The position numbers and the translations under genes are program-made. A DNA stretch of 64,000 nucleotides from Halomonas heilongjiangensis (GTDB lineage: Bacteria > Pseudomonadota > Gammaproteobacteria > Pseudomonadales > Halomonadaceae): NCBI RefSeq assembly GCF_002879645.1, contig NZ_PNRE01000033.1:62001-126000 (forward strand). Reading direction: 5' to 3'. Shown piece by piece: positions 44,604 to 52,676 of this stretch; positions within the stretch are counted from its first letter, which is position 1; each line of letters opens with the position of its first letter. Below the pieces are notes generated by a model. It ran no database searches, was not told the DNA's origin, and saw only the letters and a program-made list of their open reading frames with translations.

Positions 44604-46319
44604 ATGGTTGTTCTTTTGCGACGCAGGGTGATGGGCTGCCTTATCGGGCTGGTCCTGTCCCTGGCGGGCGTCATGGACGCCGCAGCCAGCAGCCAGGCCG
44701 TTGGCCAGAGAGGCGTCATCATCGTCGGCGGCGACCACAACTACCCACCTTACGAGTTCATCAACGAGGAGGGGCAGCCGGACGGCTACAACACCGACCT
44801 GACCCGGGCGATCGCCGAGGTGATGGGGATCGATGTCGAGATTCGGCTGGGGAACTGGGCCGAGATACGCCAGCTCCTCGAGGCCGGTGAAATCGACGTG
44901 GTGCAGGGGATGGCCTATTCACCCGAGCGTGCCGAACTGTACGATTTCGCGCCTCCCCATGCCATCGTTCACCAGTCGATCTTCGCTCGCAAGGGGCAGG
45001 CGTCTATCACCGACTTGCAGGAGCTTCGGGGCAAGGAGGTGATCGTGCAGGAGCGCGGCGTCATGCACGACCTGATGTTGCAGAACGACATTGGCGCCCA
45101 GTTGTTTCCGGCGGAGGCCCACGCCGATGCCTTGCGGATGCTGGCATCCGGCAAGCACGACTATGCGCTGGTGGCGAACCTGCCGGGGCTCTATCTCGGC
45201 CGGGAGCTGGAACTCTCGAACATCGAGCCAGTGGGCAGGACCTTCGGTGCGCGGCGTTACGGCTACAGCGTTGTCAAGGGCAACGAGGAGTTGCTGGCTC
45301 AGTTCAGCGAAGGCCTGGCGATTCTCAAGAATACCGGACGCCAGCAGGCGATCTATGACCGGTGGCTGGGCCCGCTCGAGAAGTCGGGAGTGGCATGGAA
45401 GAAGATCGGCCAGGGTGCCGCAGTGGTATCGGCGGTGTTATTGCTGGTGCTCGGGGGGATCGTCATCTGGAATCGGATGCTCACCCGCGAAGTCGCCCGA
45501 CGCGCGCAGGAACTGCAACTCCAACAGCAGAAGCTGATCCAGGCTGACAAGATGACCTCCCTGGGGGTGCTGGTCTCGGGGGTTGCCCACGAGATCAATA
45601 ATCCCTGTAGTCTGGTGCTGATGAACCTGTCGATGCTCAAGGAGGTGCTGCGTGACAGTGAGGAGGCATACGAGGCGTTTTTTCAGCAGCATGGCGATTT
45701 TGTGCTTGGCCACTTACCCTACAGCCGGATGAGAAAAGAGATACCGAGGATGTTGGAGGATATCTCCAGCGGGGCCCAGCGTATCCGTCGGATCGTCGAT
45801 GACCTGCGTGATTTCGCCCGGCAGGGGCCGGTCGACCTGAGCGAGTCGGTGGATCTCAATGACGTGGTGGCCGCCGCCATCCGCCTGGTCGACAGCACTA
45901 TTCGCAATTCCACCGACCATTTCCGGGTCCGCTACGACGAATCGGCACCGCGATTCCGAGGCAGCGCCCAGAAAATCGAGCAGGTGGTGATCAACCTGAT
46001 CGTCAATGCCTGTCAGGCGTTGGACTCCCGCGATAAAGCCATCTCCGTGACAATACAATACGAGGCTGCCAAGGGACTGTTGCGTCTCGAAGTGCGGGAT
46101 GAGGGACGCGGTATCGAACCGGAAAACCTCTCGCGGCTCAGCGATCCCTTCTTTACCACCAACCGGGAACAGGGCGGCATGGGGCTTGGCCTATCGGTAT
46201 CCCTGAGTATCGTACAGGAGCATGGTGGTACGCTGGATTACGATTCCGAACCCGGTAAAGGGACGCGCGCCGTTCTTTCATTACCGATCAATCCGGGAAC
46301 TTTACCGAATGAGCAGTAA
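44604..46319 (+). CDS. Histidine kinase with periplasmic amino-acid-binding sensor domain
   Basis: 571 aa. A signal/anchor (residues 5-25), then a full SBP_bac_3-type binding domain (about 38-262: GGDHNYPPYEFINEEG, VVQGMAYSPERAELYDF), one membrane helix (about 270-292), a coiled coil and a kinase core. The H box is GVAHEINNP (phosphorylated His); the N box VVINLIVNACQALD; G boxes DEGRGIEP and GMGLGLS. The sensor is a tethered version of an amino-acid binding protein, so the signal is probably an amino acid or a small organic acid. The product shares an 11-bp overlap with a sigma-54 activator gene, its obvious partner. GGAG lies 8 bp before the ATG. Confidence 0.92.
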   Translation: MVVLLRRRVMGCLIGLVLSLAGVMDAAASSQAVGQRGVIIVGGDHNYPPYEFINEEGQPDGYNTDLTRAIAEVMGIDVEIRLGNWAEIRQLLEAGEIDVVQGMAYSPERAELYDFAPPHAIVHQSIFARKGQASITDLQELRGKEVIVQERGVMHDLMLQNDIGAQLFPAEAHADALRMLASGKHDYALVANLPGLYLGRELELSNIEPVGRTFGARRYGYSVVKGNEELLAQFSEGLAILKNTGRQQAIYDRWLGPLEKSGVAWKKIGQGAAVVSAVLLLVLGGIVIWNRMLTREVARRAQELQLQQQKLIQADKMTSLGVLVSGVAHEINNPCSLVLMNLSMLKEVLRDSEEAYEAFFQQHGDFVLGHLPYSRMRKEIPRMLEDISSGAQRIRRIVDDLRDFARQGPVDLSESVDLNDVVAAAIRLVDSTIRNSTDHFRVRYDESAPRFRGSAQKIEQVVINLIVNACQALDSRDKAISVTIQYEAAKGLLRLEVRDEGRGIEPENLSRLSDPFFTTNREQGGMGLGLSVSLSIVQEHGGTLDYDSEPGKGTRAVLSLPINPGTLPNEQ

Positions 46320-47718
46320 TCTCTATCCGGCCTTCGGCGTTCTGCTGGTCGACGACGAGGCCTCGTTCCTACGCAGTTTCAGCCTGATATTGGAGACTCA
46401 GGGAGGGATCAACCATCTCTACCAGTGCCAGGACAGCCGCGACGCGATGCAGGTTATCGTCGAGAATCCGATCGGGCTGGTGCTGCTCGACCTGACCATG
46501 CCACACCTGTCCGGTGAAGCGTTGCTGCAGCAGATCGTCGAGGAGCACCCGGATATTGGCGTCATCATCATCAGTGGGCTGAACCAACTGGAAACCGCGG
46601 TTAACTGTATTCGCCTAGGTGCCTATGACTATTTCATAAAAACGACGGAGGAGAACCGCCTGCTCGATGGCATTCACCGGGCGATCCGCATGCAGGAAAT
46701 GCGGCTGGAAAACCTGGAGATGCGCCGGCGGTTTCTCAGCGATACGCTGGATCGGCCGGAGGTGTTCGCCGACATCATTACCCGTGACAAGGGCATGCGT
46801 TCGGTGTTCCAGTACCTCGAGACGGTGTCGGCAAGCAGCCAGCCGGTATTGATCACCGGCGAGAGCGGGACCGGCAAGGAGGCGATCGCCCGGGCCATCC
46901 ACACGTTGAGCGGACGCCGTGGACCGCTGGTGTGCGTCAATGTCGCCGGCCTGGACGATAATATCTTCGCCGACACCCTGTTCGGTCATCAGCGTGGCGC
47001 CTTTACCGGCGCCGACAAGGCTCGGGCGGGCATGATCGATCAGGCCGGTGGTGGCACCCTGTTGCTGGACGAGATAGGCGATCTCAGCCTGGCTTCACAG
47101 GTAAAGCTGCTGCGGCTGTTGCAGGAGGGGGAGTACTATCCCCTCGGCAGCGACAGGCCCAAGCGTATCCATGCCCGGGTGCTGGTGGCTACCCATCAGG
47201 ACCTGGACCAGAAGCAGCGTGACGGCGAGTTCCGCAAGGATCTCTATTATCGCTTGCGTACTCACCAGGTGGAGTTGCCACCGCTGCGTCAGCGCCAGGG
47301 TGACATCCCGCTGTTACTGGATCACTTCCTCGCCGAAGCCGCCGAGGACCTGGGCCGGAGCAAGCCTCCGGTACCCAAGGAGCTGGTGGCACTGCTACGC
47401 AACTATGCCTTTCCCGGCAACGTCAGGGAGTTGCGCGCCCTCTGTTTCGATGCCCTCGGCCGCCATCGTGGGAGCGTGCTGTCAATGGATGTGTTTCGCC
47501 AGGCGGTCGGACAGGAAGGCGCGATACTGGAGTCCGAAGCGGACCCTGCAATGCCCCTCTTCGCTCCCGATCAGCCGTTGCCGACCCTGCAGGAAGTCGC
47601 GGATATGCTGGTGGCCGAGGCGATGGAGCGGGCGCAGGGCAATCAGTCCCGGGCCTCGCGTCTGCTGGGTATTTCCCAGCCGGCATTGAGCAAGCGACTG
47701 AAAAAATCCCAGTCGTGA
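46309..47718 (+). CDS. Sigma-54-dependent response regulator (DctD/AauR-like)
   Basis: 469 aa: receiver (acidic VDDE near residue 15, phospho-acceptor Asp61 in LLDLTMPHLSG), AAA+ domain with Walker A GESGTGKE and the sigma-54 contact loop GAFTGA, then a Fis-type helix-turn-helix (NQSRASRLLGISQPALSKRL). On phosphorylation it should open sigma-54 promoters. A well-spaced one is present before the next gene, a glutamate/dicarboxylate symporter, so the target is local. The start at 46309 overlaps the kinase gene. A terminator follows the stop. Its codons look less GC-biased than the flanking operons. Confidence 0.93.
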   Translation: MSSNLYPAFGVLLVDDEASFLRSFSLILETQGGINHLYQCQDSRDAMQVIVENPIGLVLLDLTMPHLSGEALLQQIVEEHPDIGVIIISGLNQLETAVNCIRLGAYDYFIKTTEENRLLDGIHRAIRMQEMRLENLEMRRRFLSDTLDRPEVFADIITRDKGMRSVFQYLETVSASSQPVLITGESGTGKEAIARAIHTLSGRRGPLVCVNVAGLDDNIFADTLFGHQRGAFTGADKARAGMIDQAGGGTLLLDEIGDLSLASQVKLLRLLQEGEYYPLGSDRPKRIHARVLVATHQDLDQKQRDGEFRKDLYYRLRTHQVELPPLRQRQGDIPLLLDHFLAEAAEDLGRSKPPVPKELVALLRNYAFPGNVRELRALCFDALGRHRGSVLSMDVFRQAVGQEGAILESEADPAMPLFAPDQPLPTLQEVADMLVAEAMERAQGNQSRASRLLGISQPALSKRLKKSQS

Positions 47719-47739
47719 TGAGTTGGCATCGATCACTAT

Positions 47740-47772
47740 AACCAGGGTTATAGTTATAACCCTGGTTTTTTT
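47740..47772 (+). terminator. Rho-independent terminator after the response regulator
   Basis: AACCAGGGTTATA and TATAACCCTGGTT form a 13-bp stem with a 2-nt centre, followed by a run of T residues. It ends the kinase/regulator transcript. The same palindrome contains a CCCTGGTTATA-type element and might double as an activator site. Confidence 0.85.
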
Positions 47773-47830
47773 ATTTTATAACTCATTGAAAGTATAGCTG
47801 ATATTCAGGAGTCGGTGTGCCGTTCCATTC

Positions 47831-47841
47831 CCCTGGTTATA
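47831..47841 (+). promoter_or_regulatory. Possible activator site (CCCTGGTTATA) upstream of the sigma-54 promoter
   Basis: The 11-mer CCCTGGTTATA at 47831-47841 also occurs inverted at 47737-47747. Both lie 80-190 bp upstream of the -24/-12 promoter, the usual range for enhancer sites of sigma-54 activators. The rest of the 47719-48042 gap is AT-rich, with one IHF-like stretch at 47779-47791. Confidence 0.4.
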
Positions 47842-47921
47842 CCTTCCCGGTCGACGTCTCCGTCATTCACTCATCAATTTAATCTATTTAAAACAATATC
47901 TTATCCTCTGTTCTCGTGGGC

Positions 47922-47937
47922 TGGCATTGTTCTTGCC
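47922..47937 (+). promoter_or_regulatory. Sigma-54 promoter of the symporter gene
   Basis: TGGCATTGTTCTTGCC: the -24 GG and -12 GC are separated by exactly 10 bp and match TGGCAC-N5-TTGC except for one base. It lies 105 bp before the symporter ATG, directly downstream of a sigma-54 activator gene. Confidence 0.8.
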
Positions 47938-48042
47938 AAGTGACGGTCTGGGATCGGGCTATGACGGGCCACTCACTGGCCCGCTGCGCCGCCGCCTGTC
48001 GCCCAGGCTGGTTGACCACAACGATAACGGAAGAGAAAACCA

Positions 48043-49323
48043 ATGGAACATGCAACGTTAGAGACACCTCGTGCCGGTTTCTGGAGCAAACTGGCACTCT
48101 GGAAGAAGATCCTGATCGGCATGGCCCTCGGGATGCTGGTGGGGGGGCTTCTGGGCCCCGATGCCGAGCTGTTGAAGCCGATCGGCACGCTCTTCCTCAA
48201 CGCCATCAAGATGCTCATCGTGCCGCTGGTGTTCTGCTCGCTGGTGACTGGCGTCACCTCGATGCAGGACACCCGCAAGCTGGGGCGCATCGGCCTTAAA
48301 TCCCTGGTGCTCTATCTCGGCACCACGGCCGTCGCGATCAGCATCGGCCTTGGCATGGGCACGCTCTTCGCAACGGGCGAAGGCGTCAATATGGCGGCGG
48401 CCGACAGCGCGCCTGCCGCCGGCGAGGCGCCTACCCTGGTCGAGACGCTGCTCAACATGATTCCGACGAATCCGGTCGATGCGCTGGCGACCGGCAACAT
48501 CCTGCAGATCATCGTCTTCGCCCTGGGATTGGGCATTGCGCTGAACCTGTGCGGTGAGAAGGCGAAGCCGGCGGTGCAGGTGTTCGAAAGCCTGGCGGAA
48601 GGCATGTACAAGCTGACCGAACTGGTGATGAAACTGGCACCCTACGGCGTGTTCGGCCTGATGGCCTGGGTGGCCGGCACGTACGGCATGGACATCCTGC
48701 TGCCACTGATCAAGGTGGTTGCCGTGGTCTATCTCGGCTGTGTCATTCACGTGATGGTGTTCTATACCGGCCTGGTCAGTGTCCTGGGGCGTCTGAATCC
48801 GGTGCGCTACCTCAAGGGCCTGATCAATCCGGCTGCGGTGGCCTTCACCACGACCAGCAGCGCCGGGACCCTGCCGGCTTCCATCAAGGCCGCCGGGGAG
48901 GAAATGGGCGTCTCCAAAGGGGTCTCCAGTTTCGTACTGCCGCTGGGTGCGACCATCAACATGGACGGTACCGCGCTCTACCAAGGGGTCTGTGCATTGT
49001 TCATCGCCCAGGCCTTTGGCGTCGACCTGGCGTTCTCCGACTACCTGCTGATCATCATGACCTCCACTCTGGCGTCGATCGGTACGGCCGGCGTACCGGG
49101 CGCGGGCCTGATCATGCTGTCCCTGGTGCTGACAACCGTCGGCCTGCCGATGGAAGGACTGGCGATCATCGCCGGTATCGACCGCATCCTGGATATGGCC
49201 CGTACCACCGTCAATGTCTGTGGTGACCTGATGGTGTCGGTCCTGGTCGGCAAGAGCGAAAACGAACTCGACGAAAGCATCTACAACCGTTCGCGCCCCG
49301 CCACCCAGCCCAGCGCTGCCTGA
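48043..49323 (+). CDS. gltP: Dicarboxylate/glutamate:cation symporter (DAACS family, GltP-like)
   Basis: 426 aa of the glutamate transporter fold. NAIKMLIVPLVFCSLVTGV in helix 2, the first hairpin TTTSSAGTLPAS with its serine-rich motif, NMDGTALYQGV in helix 7 (cation site NMDGT), and GIDRILDMARTTVNVCGD in helix 8 are present. Related proteins carry glutamate, aspartate or C4-dicarboxylates with H+ or Na+. The Asp in DMARTTVNV and the Arg near it are in positions used for amino-acid binding, but glutamate versus dicarboxylate is uncertain. Expression should be controlled by the neighbouring kinase/activator pair through the sigma-54 promoter. Confidence 0.92.
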   Translation: MEHATLETPRAGFWSKLALWKKILIGMALGMLVGGLLGPDAELLKPIGTLFLNAIKMLIVPLVFCSLVTGVTSMQDTRKLGRIGLKSLVLYLGTTAVAISIGLGMGTLFATGEGVNMAAADSAPAAGEAPTLVETLLNMIPTNPVDALATGNILQIIVFALGLGIALNLCGEKAKPAVQVFESLAEGMYKLTELVMKLAPYGVFGLMAWVAGTYGMDILLPLIKVVAVVYLGCVIHVMVFYTGLVSVLGRLNPVRYLKGLINPAAVAFTTTSSAGTLPASIKAAGEEMGVSKGVSSFVLPLGATINMDGTALYQGVCALFIAQAFGVDLAFSDYLLIIMTSTLASIGTAGVPGAGLIMLSLVLTTVGLPMEGLAIIAGIDRILDMARTTVNVCGDLMVSVLVGKSENELDESIYNRSRPATQPSAA

Positions 49324-49332
49324 TTCACCCAA

Positions 49333-49362
49333 GGGGGATGCACGTTACGCCGTGCATCCCCC
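49333..49362. terminator. Terminator after the symporter gene
   Basis: GGGGGATGCACG and CGTGCATCCCCC pair as a 12-bp stem with a 6-nt loop, 10 bp past the stop codon. Confidence 0.8.
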
Positions 49363-49389
49363 CACGTTCACCTTCCCTGGCACCCATCC

Positions 49390-49455
49390 GGCACCCTGCT
49401 CGGCATCGCTCCGCTGCTGGCCGCCTTCCTGCTCATCCGGCGTCACGTGCGGTGA
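49390..49455 (+). pseudogene. Remnant of a ugpE-like permease 3' end
   Basis: Twenty-one codons ending in TGA read GTLLGIAPLLAAFLLIRRHV and so on. They match the last helix of the UgpE-like protein (ATLLSIAPLLVAFLLFQRQF) at most positions, and the DNA is also visibly similar over about 55 bp. There is no start or upstream homology, so this is a decayed fragment. The 14 bp at its end (GTCACG-TG-CGGTGA) also resemble 44482-44495, just past the intact ugpE stop. Confidence 0.75.
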
Positions 49456-49459
49456 TTTC

Positions 49460-50365
49460 CTAATCGGTGATGGAGTCCCTGCTTGCCCGCCGCAGCGGCC
49501 GGGTCAGCGTCTGGGCCATGATCACCCCGGCCAGCACCAGCACGCCGCCGACGAAGTGGAACAGCGCGATCTGCTCGCCGAGGAAGGCCATGGCGATCAG
49601 GGCGCTGAACAGCGGCATCAGGTTGATGAAGATGCTGGCCTGGCTGGCGCCGATCTGGCGGATGGCGCGCATCCACAGGAAGGTGGTGACGATCGAGGCG
49701 GGAATGCCGGCGTAGAGGATCAGCCAGACGTTGTGGCCGTCGACCGGGGTCATGGGGCCCATCAGGTAGCCGGGCAGCAGGAAGAGGGTGGCGAAGACGG
49801 CCTGCAGGTAGAGCACCACCCAGGGCGGCAGGTCCAGGGGCCAGCGCTTGAGCATCACGCCGTAGAGCGCATAGCAGGTGGCGGCCACCACCATCAGCGC
49901 ATCGCCGAGGGCGACCCGCAGCTCCAGCAGCGAGAGCGGGTTGCCGCGGCCCAGCAGCACGGCGACGCCGAGCAGCGCCAGCACGCCGCCCAGGGTGCCG
50001 CCGAGGCTCGGTGCCTCGCGCAGGATCAGGGCGCTGAGCAGCACGGTGAGCAGCGGTACCATGGCGGCGAGGATGCCCATGTTGGTGGCCGAGGTGGTCT
50101 CGGCGGCCACGTAGGCCAGGCCCTGCCACAGGGCCATGCCGAGCAGACCCAGCACCGCCAGCTTGGGCCAGGCCCGGCGGATCGCCTCGCGATGGCGCCA
50201 GGCGACGGGCGCCAGGAAGGGCGTGAGCACGGCCAGCGCCAGTACCCAGCGCAGGAAGGCGATGCTGCTGGGGGCGATGGTGCCCACGGTCAGTTGGTTG
50301 ATGGTCATGTTGCCCGACCAGATCAGCACGGCGCCGAGCGGGGGCAGGAAGGTGAGCAGCGGCAT
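49460..50365 (-). CDS. EamA/DMT-family membrane transporter
   Basis: 301 aa with ten helices made of two EamA repeats (first repeat near residues 5-135, second near 150-290). AVLIWSGNMTINQL in helix 1 and LGEQIALFHFVGGVLVLAGV in the last pair are typical. Members export amino acids, metabolites or drugs, and the substrate is not predictable from sequence. It is transcribed alone on the minus strand. The hairpin just upstream (50384-50408) could influence its leader. Confidence 0.88.
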   Translation of the reverse strand: MPLLTFLPPLGAVLIWSGNMTINQLTVGTIAPSSIAFLRWVLALAVLTPFLAPVAWRHREAIRRAWPKLAVLGLLGMALWQGLAYVAAETTSATNMGILAAMVPLLTVLLSALILREAPSLGGTLGGVLALLGVAVLLGRGNPLSLLELRVALGDALMVVAATCYALYGVMLKRWPLDLPPWVVLYLQAVFATLFLLPGYLMGPMTPVDGHNVWLILYAGIPASIVTTFLWMRAIRQIGASQASIFINLMPLFSALIAMAFLGEQIALFHFVGGVLVLAGVIMAQTLTRPLRRASRDSITD

Positions 50366-50383
50366 GGTGACCTCTAACGTGCA

Positions 50384-50408
50384 AGAGCCCCGATACGGTC
50401 GGGGCTCT
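50384..50408 (-). terminator. Hairpin between DksA-like and EamA genes
   Basis: AGAGCCCCGA and TCGGGGCTCT form a 10-bp stem with a 5-nt loop, with TGCAAG/CTTGCA flanks that extend it outward. It can end the DksA-like transcript 60 bp upstream, but it also lies 19 bp before the EamA start and may be part of its 5' leader. Confidence 0.65.
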
Positions 50409-50466
50409 CGAGCCTTGCATACAAGAGGCCGATGATACGCGGCAATTGATGAGGACGCTAATGAGG

Positions 50467-50733
50467 TCAGCGCAGCTGGCTATCCTTGCTGCCGCGGCGG
50501 TTGTAGCCGCTGAAGGCGGTCCGCTGCTTGTCGCGCTCGCTCTGGCAGGCGATGCACAGCCGCACGCCCGGGACGGCCTCGCGGCGGGCCTGGGGAATCT
50601 CGTCGCCGCACTCCTCGCAGTGCTTCAGGCTCTCGCCCCGTGGTAACTCGCTGCGCGCCCGCTGCAGCGCGTCCTCGATGGTGCTGTCGATCTGCTCCTG
50701 CACGGCACCGTCCCTCGACCAACCTCCAGCCAT
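50467..50733 (-). CDS. DksA/TraR-family C4 zinc-finger protein (YbiI-like)
   Basis: 88 aa. The C4 zinc finger CEECGDEIPQARREAVPGV followed by CIACQ is the hallmark of the DksA/TraR superfamily. It lacks the long coiled coil with the DxxDxA tip that lets DksA enter the RNA polymerase channel. It resembles the short YbiI-type members of unknown role. A link to ppGpp or polymerase control is therefore not safe. Translated from its own promoter, 141 bp downstream of the BCCT gene. Confidence 0.9.
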   Translation of the reverse strand: MAGGWSRDGAVQEQIDSTIEDALQRARSELPRGESLKHCEECGDEIPQARREAVPGVRLCIACQSERDKQRTAFSGYNRRGSKDSQLR

Positions 50734-50874
50734 GATGTCGTCTCCTTCGGCTCTCGATGAGCCGTCTACCGATCCTGACAGTCTGGGCTATCCGAACGGT
50801 TAGGACCACTCCTCCCGGTCCCGTTTCGCCGGGCCCGGGGGAGCACGTCGTGTCAATGACGCATTCGGCGTCCT

Positions 50875-52515
50875 TCAGGAGGGTTTGCGGCGCAGCTCGC
50901 CATTCAGCGCCTTGATGATGGAGTAGCACATCAACAGCATCACGATGGAGAACGGAATCGCCGTCGCCGTCACCCCGGCCTGAAGCGCCGACAGCCCGCC
51001 GCCGAGCAGCAACACGATGGCGATCAATCCCTCCACCGTGGCCCAGAACATCCGCTGCGGCCGGGGAGCATCGATCTTGCCACCGGCCGTGATGGTATCG
51101 ATCACCAGGGAGCCGGAATCCGACGAGGTGACGAAGAAGATCAACGCCAGAGTGATGCCCAGGGTAGACATCAGGCCCGTCAGCGGCAGCTCATTCAGCA
51201 TGCCGAACAGCGACAGCTCGGGGCTGTAATTGTCGATCACGTAGTCCTTGACCAGGCTGCCCGCAGGGTCGGCATAGAGCTGATCGAGCGCGATGCCACC
51301 GAAGACGCCCATCCAGATGAAGATGAACAGACTGGGAACCAACAGTACACAGATCACGAATTCCCGCACCGTGCGCCCCCGCGACACCCGAGCGATGAAC
51401 ATGCCGACGAACGGTGCCCAACTGACCCACCAGGCCCAGTAGAAGACTGACCATGCTTGACGATAGGCATCATCGTCACGGCCGACGGGGGCCGACAAGG
51501 GGACGAACTCCTTCACGTAGGTCGAAAGCCCCGTCCAGAACCCGTTCAGGCCCACCAGGGTCGGGCCGGCGAACAGCACGAAGAAGAAGAACAACACGGC
51601 CAGGATCATATTGATCTCGGAGAGCTTCTTCACGCCGCCCTCGAGTCCGCGCCAGACCGACACCAGGGCCACCGCCGTCACCAGCAGGATGACGATGACC
51701 TGAAAGGTGGTGCTGATCTCCAGGCCAAAGACGAAATTCATTCCCGCATTGGCCTGCTGTGCCCCGAGTCCGAGTGCCGTGGCCAGGCCAAATAAGGTGG
51801 AAAACACCGCCAGGATGTCGATGGCATGCCCCCACCAGCCCCAGACACGCTCGCCGAGAATCGGGAAGAACGCCGAACGAATGGAGAAGGGCAGGCCCTT
51901 GTTATAGGTAAAGATGGCCAGCGCCAATGCCATGACCACATAGACGGCCCACCCATGGATGCCCCAATGGAGAAAGGTGCCGGCAAGGCCCAGGGCGGTT
52001 GCTGCGGGAATGGCCTCCGGATTCAGCTCGCCATCGGCCCCGAACGGTGAGGCAATGCCCAATGGCAAGGAGACGTTGGCATGATAGACCGGCTCCAGCA
52101 CACTGAAGAACAGCAGCCCGATACCGATGCCAGCGGTGAACAGCATCGCAAACCAGGACAGGTAACTGTGCTCCGGTCGGGCATCGGGACCCCCCAGCCT
52201 GACCGACCCATAGGGCAGGACGACGAGCGCCACACAGAACAGGATGAAGAAATCCACCACGATCATGAAATACCAGTCCAGTGTCCTGGTAGAGAAACCG
52301 ACAATGGACTGGAAAAGGCTCCCCGCCCTCTCCGGAAACAACAGGGTGAGGACGATGAAGACGACCGAAGCAAGCGCCGATACGATGAAGACCCGATTGT
52401 GGATATCGAAGCCGATGGGCCCCAGTCGCCCTTCGATATTGTCCTGGCCAACGACGTAGTCCGTCTGCATATCGCTGTTCATGGGAGGCGACGCGGGGTC
52501 GCTCGTGGTATTCAT
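50875..52515 (-). CDS. BCCT-family betaine/choline/carnitine transporter
   Basis: 546 aa with 12 helices after a hydrophilic N-terminus. The BCCT signature WWVSWAPFVGMFIARVSRGRT is intact. HWGIHGWAVYVVMALALAIF in helix 4 contributes to the aromatic substrate box. The C-terminus is short, unlike the long osmosensory tails of some members. It is transcribed in the same direction as betC and lies 161 bp downstream, so choline-O-sulfate or choline is the probable cargo. In a halophile this gives both nutrient and osmoprotectant uptake. The gap contains no strong terminator. Confidence 0.92.
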   Translation of the reverse strand: MNTTSDPASPPMNSDMQTDYVVGQDNIEGRLGPIGFDIHNRVFIVSALASVVFIVLTLLFPERAGSLFQSIVGFSTRTLDWYFMIVVDFFILFCVALVVLPYGSVRLGGPDARPEHSYLSWFAMLFTAGIGIGLLFFSVLEPVYHANVSLPLGIASPFGADGELNPEAIPAATALGLAGTFLHWGIHGWAVYVVMALALAIFTYNKGLPFSIRSAFFPILGERVWGWWGHAIDILAVFSTLFGLATALGLGAQQANAGMNFVFGLEISTTFQVIVILLVTAVALVSVWRGLEGGVKKLSEINMILAVLFFFFVLFAGPTLVGLNGFWTGLSTYVKEFVPLSAPVGRDDDAYRQAWSVFYWAWWVSWAPFVGMFIARVSRGRTVREFVICVLLVPSLFIFIWMGVFGGIALDQLYADPAGSLVKDYVIDNYSPELSLFGMLNELPLTGLMSTLGITLALIFFVTSSDSGSLVIDTITAGGKIDAPRPQRMFWATVEGLIAIVLLLGGGLSALQAGVTATAIPFSIVMLLMCYSIIKALNGELRRKPS

Positions 52516-52676
52516 GAGATGCCTCTCCTTATTGTAATTTATGGAATAGTCAGGGTTTTCTTGTCATAGGCCAACAACCTCGTCTTCATGGAATGACTGC
52601 GGTGCTTTGGCTCAACAGGTAGAAACCAGAGGGTTAGTGGCGGTACCTCCTGATGTACTACCGGCCCGTCGCGCGA

